Of a stretch of DNA of 64,000 nt, positions 25,572-35,106 are shown piece by piece (within the stretch, counting starts at the first letter, position 1; each line of letters opens with the position of its first letter). Below the pieces are notes generated by a model. The model was given only the letters and a program-made list of their open reading frames with translations, was not told the origin of the DNA and did not search any database. Where the stretch lies: positions 2,852,001 to 2,916,000 of the forward strand of contig OW818666.1 in the NCBI GenBank assembly GCA_942493035.1. The letters run 5' to 3'. The DNA is from WRGT01 sp942493035. GTDB taxonomy: Bacteria > Spirochaetota > UBA4802 > UBA5550. The position numbers were made by a program, and so were the translations under genes.

Positions 25572-27737
25572 ATGAACGGAAAAACTGGTGTGATTTCTAA
25601 TGATGTAAAAAAATGTGTCGATGATGTCATAAACTACGTAGGCAAAGATATAACATTTGCCATGACTCTGGGATTAGGTAAGCCTATCCTTTTTATTAAT
25701 GAGCTATACAGAAGAGCCAAAGAGGACCCGACAATAAACCTCAAGATCGTTACAGCTCTATCACTGGAACGCCCCAAGGGAAAAAGTGAACTGGAAAAAA
25801 GATTTCTAGGCCCGCTTACGGAGAGAGTCTTCCATGGCACTCCGGAATTCCAGTATATGCTTGATTTCCGTACAGGGAAAATGCCGAAGAATGTTTCGAT
25901 TTATGAATTTTTCGGCAAGGCAGGCTTAAACCTTAAGACTCCTCACGCACAACAGAATCACCTCAATTCAAGTTATACGCATGTAACACGGGATGCCATC
26001 GATTTCGGAACTAATGTATTCGGACAGCTTATAGGCTGCCGTAAAGTCAACGGCAAAATGGTCTATTCCATGGGATGCAACACTGACATCTGCATCAGCG
26101 CGAATGAAGAAATTCACAAGAAAAGAGCAAAAGGTGAAAAAGTTGCTGTTATCGCAGAAGTCAACGAACAGATGCCCTTCATGTATGGCGACGCAATTTA
26201 TGATGCCAAAAACTATGACATTTTACTTCATGGCCCTGAATTCAATTACCCGCTGTTTGGACCTCCCAAAGATTCTGTAAATATAAAAGATCACGCTATT
26301 GGTCTGCATGTAAGTACGCTTTTTAAAGATGGAGGAACCATCCAGGTCGGTATCGGGGCGCTTGGTGATGCAATAGCAGCCGGTCTCAGCATGAGACAGA
26401 ATGAGAATGCAGAATACAACAGAGTATTGGAAGAAACCGGTATTGCTCATAAATACAAGGATCTGATCTCGGAACTCGGAGGGACAGGGACTTTTAAAGA
26501 GGGACTTTACGGCTCATCAGAAATGTTCGTAGATGCGTTTATGCAGCTTTATAAATCCGGCGTTCTAAAACGTAAAGTTTACGAGAACATTTCTATTATG
26601 AAATTGCTGAATGCGGGTAAAATATCCGCAAATAAAATACCGGCAAACATCATTGAACTTCTTCTCAAAGAGGACGGTATACATGAAAGATTGAGAGAAG
26701 AAGAATTTAAGATGCTTACTTATTTCGGTATTCTTAAAGAGGGTCTTAAGTTTAAAGATGGTTTTATTATCGATGAAAAAACAAAATACTCATGCGATTT
26801 CTCTGTTGCTAAAAACTTAACTGCCATTAAAAAACTTATCGGAAAAGAATTGAAGAACGGACAGGTTATTCTTGGAGCCTTCTACCTTGGACCGCGTGCT
26901 TTCTATAACGATCTTAACGCTATGAGCGAAGAGGAGAGAATGCAGTTTGGAATGTCAGGAGTTGAAAAAGTTAACCAGCTGTATGGAGATGAAGTTCTAA
27001 GATCTTTACAGAGAAAGGACGGCCGTTTTGTAAACACCGGAATGATGGCAAATCTTATGGGTGCCATTACATCAGATTATCTCGAAGATCAGCGTGTAGT
27101 AAGCGGTATTGGAGGACAGTATAACTTTGTCGCCATGGCACACGCTCTTCCAGACGCCAGATGTATAATGATGCTTAGAAGCACAAGAAGCGTAGCCGGA
27201 AAAATCAGATCAAGTATATTATACAAATACGGGCATTGCTCAATTCCAAAATACATGAGAGATATACTGGTAACTGAATATGGTATAGCTGATCTCAGAG
27301 GAAAACCGGATGCAGAAGTTATTATTGAGATATTGAAAGTAACGGATTCCCGCTTTCAGGATGAACTCATTAAAGAGGCAAAACTTCATGGAAAACTCGA
27401 TCCCTCTTTTGAACTTGCTCCTGAATACAAACAGAATTTTCCTGCCAGGATTGAGTCTTTACTGAAGACTTTTCAATCTGATGGACATTTTGCGCCATTC
27501 CCATTCGGCACTGATTTTACTGCTGAAGAGATTGTAATAGGAGGTTCACTAAAAGCTTTCAACGGAAGAAGAAAGACTGAAATACTGAAAAAAATATTTT
27601 TTGAACTGTTCAGAACAATTCCGGTAATAGCTGAACCTTATATCAAAAGAATGGATCTTCACGAGCCGAAAAACCGTAAAGAAAAAATTATGCGCAAAGT
27701 TGTAGTCGCAGCGCTCAGAGCTAATAATAAGATTTAA
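25572..27737 (+). CDS. Acetyl-CoA hydrolase/CoA-transferase family protein (copy 2)
   Basis: A paralogue of the gene at 22607, also 721 residues and collinear from MNGKTGVI to the C-terminal RKVVVAALRANNKI. The Gly loop IGALGDAIAAGL, the catalytic-site SSEM (E317) and SGIGGQYNFVAMAHAL are kept. Conservation is highest in the C-terminal half. Differences cluster at residues 40-110 and 380-420, where substrate selectivity may differ. It carries the same GGGGT ribosome site and TTGACA promoter but a separate transcript. Equal length and shared promoter point to tandem duplication of the whole unit. Roles could be acetyl, propionyl or succinyl transfer. Confidence 0.88.
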   Translation: MNGKTGVISNDVKKCVDDVINYVGKDITFAMTLGLGKPILFINELYRRAKEDPTINLKIVTALSLERPKGKSELEKRFLGPLTERVFHGTPEFQYMLDFRTGKMPKNVSIYEFFGKAGLNLKTPHAQQNHLNSSYTHVTRDAIDFGTNVFGQLIGCRKVNGKMVYSMGCNTDICISANEEIHKKRAKGEKVAVIAEVNEQMPFMYGDAIYDAKNYDILLHGPEFNYPLFGPPKDSVNIKDHAIGLHVSTLFKDGGTIQVGIGALGDAIAAGLSMRQNENAEYNRVLEETGIAHKYKDLISELGGTGTFKEGLYGSSEMFVDAFMQLYKSGVLKRKVYENISIMKLLNAGKISANKIPANIIELLLKEDGIHERLREEEFKMLTYFGILKEGLKFKDGFIIDEKTKYSCDFSVAKNLTAIKKLIGKELKNGQVILGAFYLGPRAFYNDLNAMSEEERMQFGMSGVEKVNQLYGDEVLRSLQRKDGRFVNTGMMANLMGAITSDYLEDQRVVSGIGGQYNFVAMAHALPDARCIMMLRSTRSVAGKIRSSILYKYGHCSIPKYMRDILVTEYGIADLRGKPDAEVIIEILKVTDSRFQDELIKEAKLHGKLDPSFELAPEYKQNFPARIESLLKTFQSDGHFAPFPFGTDFTAEEIVIGGSLKAFNGRRKTEILKKIFFELFRTIPVIAEPYIKRMDLHEPKNRKEKIMRKVVVAALRANNKI

Positions 27738-27746
27738 AGTTCACAG

Positions 27747-27796
27747 CCTTCCCCATCTCACCATGGGGAAGGCGCCCAACGGGCGGATGGGGAGGG
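27747..27796. repeat. Intergenic repeat of the CCTTCCCC/GGGGAAGG family
   Basis: CCTTCCCCATCTCACCATGG folds back on GGGGAAGG, followed by GCCCAACGGGC and GGATGGGGAGGG. A nearly identical unit lies at 31302, and one interrupted by an insertion lies near 32926. Confidence 0.85.
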
Positions 27797-27861
27797 AATG
27801 GTATACTGGACACCCGGTTTTAAAAAATATCGCAGACAGAAGAAACTCTTCCGCCCCCACT

Positions 27862-27898
27862 GTCACGATGTGACATCTCCCCCAAAAAAATGGGGGAG
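27862..27898. terminator. Hairpins between convergent CoA-transferase and phosphatase genes
   Basis: TGTCAC/GTGACA and CTCCCCC/GGGGGAG (7-bp stem, A-rich loop) stand side by side in the 188-bp convergent gap. A bidirectional transcription-stop role is likely. Confidence 0.5.
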
Positions 27899-27925
27899 AA
27901 TATATTTGAAATAATAATAATTTTA

Positions 27926-29344
27926 CTATTCTCTCTTCCTAAGTGGAAAACCTTTCTTCTGTATATAGTCATAACGGACATTTGTTCCAGGCTGGTAAAC
28001 CATTGCCATGATAGAATCCTGTCCCTCTTTTATTGAAGAGTATTCTGCAAAGTCAAGAGTCCGTATAACAGCTTCGAATACCCTAAGTGCACCTGAATGA
28101 TCACACAGGACTACGCGTTTCCCGAGATTTGATCTCATCAGGTCGGCAAATGAATGGGCAATTCTCCAGTCAGCCTCTATTAGAGTTTCACCTTCAGGAA
28201 AATGATAAAACCTGTTTTTAAAAAGCTCCTTGGCTGTTTTTTTCTTCTCATCATCTGTACCCTCCATAGAAGGTCCATATACTTCGAGCATCTTTTTATA
28301 AACATCATTTTTCAGTTTATGTGTAAGAGCTCCGTACTTCTGCGAGTTCAATCCATAAAGAGGAGTAAAGGTAATATCAGAAAATCCCGCCTCCTGCAAA
28401 AAACAGGCAGCAGTCTCTTCTGTATTTTCACTTTCACTACCGAAAACCTGTACCGGATTTTTTGCGGATGCTTTCCATAAGGGATATCCCTCTTTAGCAA
28501 GCAGGTCTGTCATTACTTTAAAATCTTTTCCGAGCTCCCGGGCTGTATCAACTCCCTTTTCTTTCAATTTATTTCCGATTGATCCGCTTAAGCGCTTATT
28601 GTTGTTCCACGTATCCCACACCCCCGAGCCGACAAATTCAGGATTATCCCCGCCCGATTCATGAATAGATTTACCATGACGGATGGTTATCATCTGAGAC
28701 TGATTTAAAGGAACATACGCATCGGGATAAATTGGAATACCTTTGCCATTCTCAAGCCATACTATACCCTCTTTAAGAAGAAGCCCGCTGCCGTCATCAA
28801 GCACTCGGCCAGTTGTACGCATCTTCCCTCCCGGATTGATCTGCATATCTTCTATTGCCAGAACAAGTTTAGTTCTATAACGGGTATGTCTTGCACCGAA
28901 TGCAGGAATGTTTTTAGGTACGAGTATATCACTTATATGCGCCAGAGAAAACTTCTGATGAAGAAGACGCTTGAAGCTGTCATTTTTAATTAGTCCGTTC
29001 CATGCAAGATAGAAAAGATGCGGATCGGCATTCGGGACTGTATTCTGCAGAAATTCGAACTTATACTTTATATAATCATGCGGTGTGACATCATTCTCAA
29101 GAGCAAGAATAAAGAAATAAATATTCTTACCAAGTACTTTAAGCTTATTGATAAAATTAACATCTACATCCTCCGGAGAGATTGATATTCTTTCGTTATA
29201 TACTCCCTGAAGAAATTTTATATCATTCTTAATATTCTCCTCGCGATATGAATTATGAAACTCTGCATGTTCACGGCTGAGCCCGGTCTCCGACATGGAC
29301 TCATTTCCGCACAAAACTGAATTATCTGTCTGATTTTCTCTCAT
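27926..29344 (-). CDS. Histidine phosphatase superfamily protein with long N-terminal extension
   Basis: A 472-residue protein. The phosphoglycerate-mutase-like core lies in the C-terminal half. ITIRHGKS carries the phospho-accepting His near residue 225, GETLIEADWR carries the acidic proton donor, and LCDHSGALR carries the second His. The roughly 210 residues before it contain no domain I recognise. The core also has an unusually long insertion between the RHG and GET motifs. Without a known substrate it could be a phosphatase on small molecules or sugars, or a mutase-like enzyme. AGAAGGGA precedes the ATG. It is a single gene, divergent from the DUF5684-like gene. Confidence 0.8.
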   Translation of the reverse strand: MRENQTDNSVLCGNESMSETGLSREHAEFHNSYREENIKNDIKFLQGVYNERISISPEDVDVNFINKLKVLGKNIYFFILALENDVTPHDYIKYKFEFLQNTVPNADPHLFYLAWNGLIKNDSFKRLLHQKFSLAHISDILVPKNIPAFGARHTRYRTKLVLAIEDMQINPGGKMRTTGRVLDDGSGLLLKEGIVWLENGKGIPIYPDAYVPLNQSQMITIRHGKSIHESGGDNPEFVGSGVWDTWNNNKRLSGSIGNKLKEKGVDTARELGKDFKVMTDLLAKEGYPLWKASAKNPVQVFGSESENTEETAACFLQEAGFSDITFTPLYGLNSQKYGALTHKLKNDVYKKMLEVYGPSMEGTDDEKKKTAKELFKNRFYHFPEGETLIEADWRIAHSFADLMRSNLGKRVVLCDHSGALRVFEAVIRTLDFAEYSSIKEGQDSIMAMVYQPGTNVRYDYIQKKGFPLRKRE

Positions 29345-29588
29345 ACTGTTATCCCTTCTGCTTTTTTCTGGATTGAAATTACCCTACATTTTATTATAAC
29401 TACTACTGAACGGCATGTCAATTTTTTAGCGGGAGTTTTTAACCATAATTATTAATTCTATATCAGCATTATTTAAAAAAAATTCGCTTTAAATTTGCCT
29501 TTTCCTTTTTTATTAATTAGCATTCATATAATTAAAGATAACAAATTCTGTTATCCATATATCAACATACCCAGGAGGACTTAAAATT

Positions 29589-29921
29589 ATGTCAAACATT
29601 GTTACTCTTCTGATTTTTATTGCATGGATTGCCGGGATGTGGAAAGTATTTGAAAAAGCCGGGCAGCCGGGATGGGCTGCAATTATTCCTATTTACAATA
29701 TCATTGTACTTCTTCAGATTATAGGCAAACCGATCTGGTGGATTGTTCTATTCCTTATTCCCATTGTAAACCTGGTTGTAATTATTCTTGTTTCAATGGA
29801 AGTTGCGGTCTGTTTTGGTAAGAGCAAAGGATGGGGAGTTGGTCTGCTTTTCTTCCTGGGATTTATAGGTTATCCTCTCCTGGGATTCGGAGATGCAACA
29901 TACAAAGCTCCTGCAGCATAG
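29589..29921 (+). CDS. DUF5684-like small integral membrane protein
   Basis: A 110-residue protein with three or four membrane segments. The WKVFEKAGQPGWAAIIPIYN stretch is characteristic of a widespread family of small bacterial membrane proteins of unknown role, in which the Gly-Trp-Ala-Pro-Tyr pattern forms a conserved loop. Relatives sometimes accompany signal peptidases, but nothing here indicates that. It has a strong GGAGGA ribosome site and its own terminator, so it is a monocistronic unit. Confidence 0.8.
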   Translation: MSNIVTLLIFIAWIAGMWKVFEKAGQPGWAAIIPIYNIIVLLQIIGKPIWWIVLFLIPIVNLVVIILVSMEVAVCFGKSKGWGVGLLFFLGFIGYPLLGFGDATYKAPAA

Positions 29922-29951
29922 CAGTCGGGATACTGATTTATTTATATTTAA

Positions 29952-29983
29952 AAAAATCCTGCTTATTAAGCAGGATTTTTTTT
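29952..29983 (+). terminator. Rho-independent terminator
   Basis: AAAAATCCTGCTT and AAGCAGGATTTTT form a perfect 13-bp stem with a 3-nt loop, followed by further T residues. It lies 30 bp after the DUF5684-like gene and could also serve the convergent diguanylate cyclase gene. Confidence 0.92.
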
Positions 29984-30019
29984 ATGAATTGTTATATCAA
30001 TTTCCGTTTCTAAAAGAAT

Positions 30020-31204
30020 TCACACTACTCTGTTACGTCCCGCCCTTTTAGCTTTATATAAATTTTTATCGGCGCGTTTTATCATATCTTCATCCCAGTC
30101 ATCTTTTTCAATCTGTGCGACACCCATACTTATGGTTTTAACACCGATGTCTTTGAAGTGATGTTTCTCTATCTTCTTCCTCAGTTTTTCGGCAAGTTTT
30201 CTCGCACCATCACCCGTAGTCTCGGGACAGACGATGAGAAACTCCTCCCCCCCCCATCGTCCCACAAGATCAACTTCACGGACATGTTCTTTCATCATGG
30301 AAGCAATACCGGATAGAACCACATCTCCCACATTATGACCATAAGTATCATTTACAATTTTAAAATGGTCAACATCTGCTATAATGATAGAAAGCGGATG
30401 CTTATATCTTCGAGCCCTGAGTACTTCAATTGTGAGAATCTGTTCTATCTTTGCCCGGTTGTAAATTCCGGTAAGTCCGTCAGTACTTGCCAGCCTCCGG
30501 AGCTCCTGAACCATGAGCTCTCTCTCCTCAACATACTGCTGAACCTCTGTAAACAATCTCATGTTGATCATAAGAACAAGTGAGAATGTCATCATTATGC
30601 CCAGCATCTGGCTGCACATCATAATGGCTGAATCGGTTATACCTGCGGTAATAAATTCACTTTCATGAGGGTAGAGAAAAAAAGCAGCCCCTATGCGGAA
30701 ACAATAAAGAAGAAGCATCAGTGAACATACTATTGCTGTGTTCCGGTAAATAAGTCTTTTATCTTTATCTGTTTTATACATAAGCAGATAAACAGACTGT
30801 GCTATAATAATAATTACTGAAATGGAGAAAAGAAGAACCCTATATTTAAAATCAGGATTAATAAAACGGAAATAGTAATACAGAATAAAAAAGAAGACGA
30901 GGTAAACACTGTTGATTAAGTATTCAGATTTCCTCTCAATAAACCGCTGAAGTCCAATGAGAAAAAACATCATACCACATACAATTATCGTATTGGCAAT
31001 TACAGTGGAGATTATATCAGGAATTATACCCTTAAGCATTACCAGAAATATCCCCAATGTCTGCAGAATATAGTAGATAAACCAGTGTGAAGTCCCTTTA
31101 AACCTTTTCCTGTTCTGAAGCCATACGTTACCCATAACAATTGTGACCAGTATATTGCTTATAAGGTAGCTGAACATAATTGTCTGCATTTCAAAAATTG
31201 GCAT
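30020..31204 (-). CDS. Membrane-bound diguanylate cyclase (GGDEF)
   Basis: A 394-residue protein with about seven hydrophobic segments in residues 10-215, a short coiled coil, and a C-terminal GGDEF domain. The active-site loop reads GRWGGEEF, the fully active variant, and REVD five residues before it forms the inhibitory I-site. It should make cyclic-di-GMP with product feedback. The membrane half resembles the 7TM-type sensory modules but I do not assign it to a named family. It would oppose the HD-GYP protein at 14115, and the PilZ-containing protease at 51010 is a possible reader. It is monocistronic. Confidence 0.93.
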   Translation of the reverse strand: MPIFEMQTIMFSYLISNILVTIVMGNVWLQNRKRFKGTSHWFIYYILQTLGIFLVMLKGIIPDIISTVIANTIIVCGMMFFLIGLQRFIERKSEYLINSVYLVFFFILYYYFRFINPDFKYRVLLFSISVIIIIAQSVYLLMYKTDKDKRLIYRNTAIVCSLMLLLYCFRIGAAFFLYPHESEFITAGITDSAIMMCSQMLGIMMTFSLVLMINMRLFTEVQQYVEERELMVQELRRLASTDGLTGIYNRAKIEQILTIEVLRARRYKHPLSIIIADVDHFKIVNDTYGHNVGDVVLSGIASMMKEHVREVDLVGRWGGEEFLIVCPETTGDGARKLAEKLRKKIEKHHFKDIGVKTISMGVAQIEKDDWDEDMIKRADKNLYKAKRAGRNRVV

Positions 31205-31301
31205 ATAAAAGGTATCACCTGAAAACTGTTAATTCTGCAAATTCTATATAACAATAACAGAAGGTCAATACTTTATTATTAAAATGATACATTCCAACCA
31301 C

Positions 31302-31352
31302 CCTTCCCCATCTCATCATGGGGAAGGTGCCCGACAGGGCGGATGGGGAGGG
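31302..31352. repeat. Intergenic repeat of the CCTTCCCC/GGGGAAGG family
   Basis: CCTTCCCCATCTCATCATGG, GGGAAGGTGCCC, then GGATGGGGAGGG. It differs from the copy at 27747 by a few bases and one insertion. It lies between the diguanylate cyclase promoter region and the end of asnS. Confidence 0.85.
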
Positions 31353-31376
31353 CATGCAGATGCGGATGCTTAATAC

Positions 31377-32765
31377 TTAAAAATCCAGTGTATCAACACA
31401 TCTTGGAAATGGAATTACGTCGCGTATATTCTGCATGCCGGTGACAAATTGAATCAATCTCTCAAAGCCAAGACCAAATCCCGAGTGAGGAGCAGATCCG
31501 TATTTACGGAGTTCCAGATACCACCAGTAATCCTTCTCATGGAGTCCCATATCGTTTATCCGGGCTAAAAGCTTATTGTAATCGTTCTCTCTTTCACTGC
31601 CGCCGATTATCTCTCCAAGACGTGGAACCAGTACATCCATTGCACGTACTGTTTTTCCGTCATCATTGAGTTTCATATAGAATGCTTTTATATCTTTAGG
31701 ATAATCAGTTACGATAACGGGCTTTTTATAAACTTCCTGAGTCAGAAACTTTTCATGTTCACTCTGAAGATCGATTCCCCACTCCACCGGAAATTCGAAT
31801 GCCTTTCCCGATTTTTTAAGCTCATTTACTGCATCGGTATATGTGATTCTTCCGAATTCACTCGCGGCAATATGCTCAAGATTTTCGATAATCCCCTTTT
31901 CAATCATTGAGTTAAAAAAGTTCATATCATCACTGCAGTTATCAAGGACATAACGGAGAATATATTTTATAAAATGTTCTGCTGTGTCCATATTGCCGAT
32001 TATATCACAGAATGCCATTTCCGGTTCCACCATCCAGAATTCGGCAAGGTGTCGTGATGTGTTCGATTTTTCTGCTCTGAAAGTAGGGCCGAATGTGTAT
32101 ACATTTTTCAGCGCCATGGCGTAAATCTCGGCATTGAGCTGACCGCTTACGGTAAGAGACGCCTCCTTCCCGAAGAAATCTTTTGTATAATCGATTTTCC
32201 CGTCAACTCTGGGGATATTATTCAGATCAAAATTCGTTACATGAAACATCTCACCTGCCCCTTCACAATCGCTCCCGGTAATGATAGGCGTATGAACATA
32301 GACGAATCCGTTTTCATTAAAATATTTATGTATGGCAAAACTCATAGCATTTCTCACACGCATAACAGAACCGAATGTGTTGGTTCTGGGGCGCAGATGG
32401 GCGATCTCTCTCAAGAATTCGAAAGAGTGCCGTTTCTTCTGCAGCGGATACTCCTCAGGGGACGCGTCACCGAGAATTTTTATTTCTAACGGTGAAACTT
32501 CAGCGCTCTGCTCTTTTCCCAAAGAAGGAACAAGTTTTCCTTTTATAGAAACACTGGCTCCGTTAACCAGACGGGGATTGATCTCTTCATAACCGGGAAA
32601 AGTCCGTTCAAGAACAACCTGTATACTATTCATTGTTGAACCGTCATTCACCGCAATAAATGAAACTTCTTTGGAATCTCTTCTGGTTCTAATCCATCCC
32701 TCAACAAGAACCTCCTGACCGTTCCCTTCTAGTGTAAGAATATGCTTTATCGATTTTTCTTTCAT
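31377..32765 (-). CDS. asnS: Asparaginyl-tRNA synthetase
   Basis: Charges tRNA-Asn with asparagine. The 462-residue length is normal for bacterial AsnRS. An N-terminal OB-fold anticodon-binding domain (VEGWIRTRRDSK) precedes the class II catalytic core. Motif 2 is in TFRAEKSNTSRHLAEFWMVE, and motif 3 is GFGLGFERL. GAGEMFHVT, rather than the Asp-enzyme equivalent, indicates asparagine specificity. AGAGAGAG precedes the ATG. No other translation genes are adjacent. Having AsnRS suggests direct Asn-tRNA charging rather than only the amidotransferase route. Confidence 0.96.
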   Translation of the reverse strand: MKEKSIKHILTLEGNGQEVLVEGWIRTRRDSKEVSFIAVNDGSTMNSIQVVLERTFPGYEEINPRLVNGASVSIKGKLVPSLGKEQSAEVSPLEIKILGDASPEEYPLQKKRHSFEFLREIAHLRPRTNTFGSVMRVRNAMSFAIHKYFNENGFVYVHTPIITGSDCEGAGEMFHVTNFDLNNIPRVDGKIDYTKDFFGKEASLTVSGQLNAEIYAMALKNVYTFGPTFRAEKSNTSRHLAEFWMVEPEMAFCDIIGNMDTAEHFIKYILRYVLDNCSDDMNFFNSMIEKGIIENLEHIAASEFGRITYTDAVNELKKSGKAFEFPVEWGIDLQSEHEKFLTQEVYKKPVIVTDYPKDIKAFYMKLNDDGKTVRAMDVLVPRLGEIIGGSERENDYNKLLARINDMGLHEKDYWWYLELRKYGSAPHSGFGLGFERLIQFVTGMQNIRDVIPFPRCVDTLDF

Positions 32766-32925
32766 ATGATTTATCTCTCTCTTTTTATAGATTTCATAAC
32801 ATGTACAGGCTATCCCCGCCCCGCCCCCTCTGCCCTCCGGGCATCTCCCCCTTGGTGAAAAGGTGGAGAAAACAGGACAAGCCTTTGCGATTTTTCCACC
32901 ATCAATTTACAATAACCCTTTCACC

Positions 32926-33026
32926 ACCTCATCATGGGCGACGAACAGGATGTTCTAGTGTCGAGTGCGGGCAGGACGCCCAAAAATGCACTCGACGAAA
33001 GGTGCCCAACGGGCGGATAGGGGCGG
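32926..33026. repeat. CCTTCCCC-family repeat interrupted by a 60-bp nested insertion
   Basis: The outer unit (CACCTCATCATGGG ... AAGGTGCCCAACGGGCGGAT) is split after ATCATGGG. The insertion spans about 32939-32998 and starts and ends with the direct repeat CGACGA. Inside are the palindrome GAACAGGATGTTC and an inverted repeat GTCGAGTGC/GCACTCGAC around GGGCAGGACGCCC. The flanking 32766-32925, also gene-free, holds a further G+C-rich hairpin near 32836. Confidence 0.7.
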
Positions 33027-33066
33027 AAACAATGGGTCGAAACCCCTTGTTTAGAATCCCCCGTTA

Positions 33067-34932
33067 TCACTTCATGTCAATAATTTTATCACCAAAAAAC
33101 TCTTCATAGCTCATAAGCTTTATCCCGTTTTTACGCGCATTATCCAGCTTGCTGCTCTTCCCGTTTACATCATCACATATTAGTATAGCAAGATCCTTCG
33201 TAACAGTAGGGGAAAATTCATATCCCATCTCTTCAATCATTCTTGCCAGATCATTCCTTTTCCCGGGACCCTTCCCTGTCATGCAGACTTTTCCGGCAGA
33301 GTCTTTTATCTCTTCATCGACGATCTCCAGAACTTCAAGAAGTTCAGACAAAAGTCTCTGGTTAGATTCATCACTTTTCCATTCAATAATATTTTTACCG
33401 ATGACGTAAGAATCATCGTTAAAATCAAGAAATCCCTGAATTGTATAAATCCCCATCTTTACAAGAGATTTCTTCTGCACAAGAGGGATCCCCAGCCTGC
33501 TTATCAGCTCAGCTGGAGTTATTTTTTTTGAACCGTGGACCTCTGTAATAAAGTTCAGAATTTTCTTCTCCGCAAACCCCTCTATCCCTTCAAAATCTTT
33601 TTCTGTCAGTTCATAGAGATCTTTTATACCTTTAATTCTTCCAAGATCGAAGAGTTTACGAATCGAAGCCTCGGCGACATTCTCAATATTGCAGTTTTTC
33701 ACCCAGTATATAATCCTCTGAATTATCTGCTCTTCACAATCTGGATTAATGCATTTAAGATGAACACCTGATTGAACAGGGGCACTTCCGCATGACGGAC
33801 ATGCCGGTGCAACAATCTCACCGCTGAAATTCTCCCTGCCTGCAGAACTTTTATTTCCGTGAACAAAAGGGATAACATCATTAGCTCTCTGTACAATCAG
33901 AGTATCACCTTTTTCGATTTTGAGTTTTTTCACATTTTCATAATTATTTAATGTTGCCCGGCCAAGTTTTGCTCCGCCGATTACAACAGGTTCAAATAAA
34001 GCTACCGGTACAAGATTACCCTGGCGGCTAACCTGCCATACGACATCATTAAGTATTGTTTCACGGAACTCCGCAGGGGGCTTCAATGCTATTGCGTAAT
34101 GATGATGATGATCCAATACCCATCTGCTGTCTATCTCTTCAAAAAGTCTCCTGTCATCAACCGACACAATAAGTCCGTCGGTCTCATACTCCCACTCGCC
34201 TCTTAAACTTTCCATATACTGATTGTAGAATAAATCAATTTCTTCTGTATCTGAAACAAGCTTATACTTCACTGCATTAAATCCGTTTTCAGAGAGAAGA
34301 TCTATTCTCCCGGCTTCGGAATAATTGGATTCAACTCCACTCAGCTGGTAAACAGCAAATCTGACATACTTGAGGTCCCCCCGGTTCTCTTTTCTGTTTA
34401 TAAGTCCGACACAGTTATTCCGCAGGGGTCTACCCCCTGTATCAAACTCCGTATCACGGGGAAGATAAAGTTCACCCCGGATCTCAACAGCGTCATCTGT
34501 AAATTTTATAGATGACGGGATATCCTTAACGTATCCGGCTATATGAGTTATATCCTGTCCGTACTCACCGTCACCTCTGGTTGCAGCATATACAAGTTTT
34601 CCCTTTTCATATCTGCAGGTAGCGGAAAGGCCGTCAATTTTCGGTTCTATAATCAATTGAGTGCCGTCGGTAAGAGCGAGTTTTTTGATCCATGCAGTTA
34701 TGTCATTTATATTTTTAGCCTTACCCATGGACAACATCGGAATTTCATGTTTGATTTTATCCGCTGTTAAAATTTCCGGCCCCACTGATGTGAAGTATTT
34801 ATTTTCAGGATCAATGGCGCGGAGCTGCTCCTCCAGATCATCAAACTCCTTATCAGTCATTACCGGCGTTTCAGTATTGTAATAAGCCTCTCTGGCTTCC
34901 TGAAGAAGTTTTACAATTTCATCAATCTTCAT
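33067..34932 (-). CDS. ligA: Divergent NAD-dependent DNA ligase
   Basis: A 621-residue protein, about 50 shorter than standard LigA. It has domain Ia (EAYYNTETPVMTDKEFDDLE), the adenylation motif EPKIDGLSA with the nucleophilic Lys, RGDGEYGQD, EIRGELYLP, and YAIALKPPAE for motif V. A four-Cys zinc finger (CPSCGS, CINPDC), a weak helix-hairpin-helix region and a C-terminal BRCT domain follow. Catalytic residues are intact, so activity is likely, but the HhH and BRCT parts are diverged. It may be an accessory ligase beside a housekeeping LigA elsewhere. A VLDHHHH run stands where normal ligases have a KAPRW-like sequence. Confidence 0.85.
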   Translation of the reverse strand: MKIDEIVKLLQEAREAYYNTETPVMTDKEFDDLEEQLRAIDPENKYFTSVGPEILTADKIKHEIPMLSMGKAKNINDITAWIKKLALTDGTQLIIEPKIDGLSATCRYEKGKLVYAATRGDGEYGQDITHIAGYVKDIPSSIKFTDDAVEIRGELYLPRDTEFDTGGRPLRNNCVGLINRKENRGDLKYVRFAVYQLSGVESNYSEAGRIDLLSENGFNAVKYKLVSDTEEIDLFYNQYMESLRGEWEYETDGLIVSVDDRRLFEEIDSRWVLDHHHHYAIALKPPAEFRETILNDVVWQVSRQGNLVPVALFEPVVIGGAKLGRATLNNYENVKKLKIEKGDTLIVQRANDVIPFVHGNKSSAGRENFSGEIVAPACPSCGSAPVQSGVHLKCINPDCEEQIIQRIIYWVKNCNIENVAEASIRKLFDLGRIKGIKDLYELTEKDFEGIEGFAEKKILNFITEVHGSKKITPAELISRLGIPLVQKKSLVKMGIYTIQGFLDFNDDSYVIGKNIIEWKSDESNQRLLSELLEVLEIVDEEIKDSAGKVCMTGKGPGKRNDLARMIEEMGYEFSPTVTKDLAILICDDVNGKSSKLDNARKNGIKLMSYEEFFGDKIIDMK

Positions 34933-35019
34933 CTAAATTTCTCTACTCCAATTTTGTTCTATTAATTTAAACTTAATTTATACTTAATTTTACAGATAAT
35001 CCGTCACAATATAAATTTG

Positions 35020-35106
35020 TCAGTTCTCATAAGCTGGTTGTATTCTATCTCTGCCGCACCTTTGGCGTGGTGAAAATAAATTATACCACCAGCTTATGAA
35101 GACTTA
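35020..35106. repeat. 87-bp palindromic element
   Basis: Starts TCAGTTCTCATAAGCTGG and ends CCAGCTTATGAAGACTTA around a decayed CTGCCGC/GCGTGGTG core. It is exactly 87 bp. The rest of 34933-35382 is AT-rich and gene-free except for the lipoprotein promoter. Confidence 0.8.
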
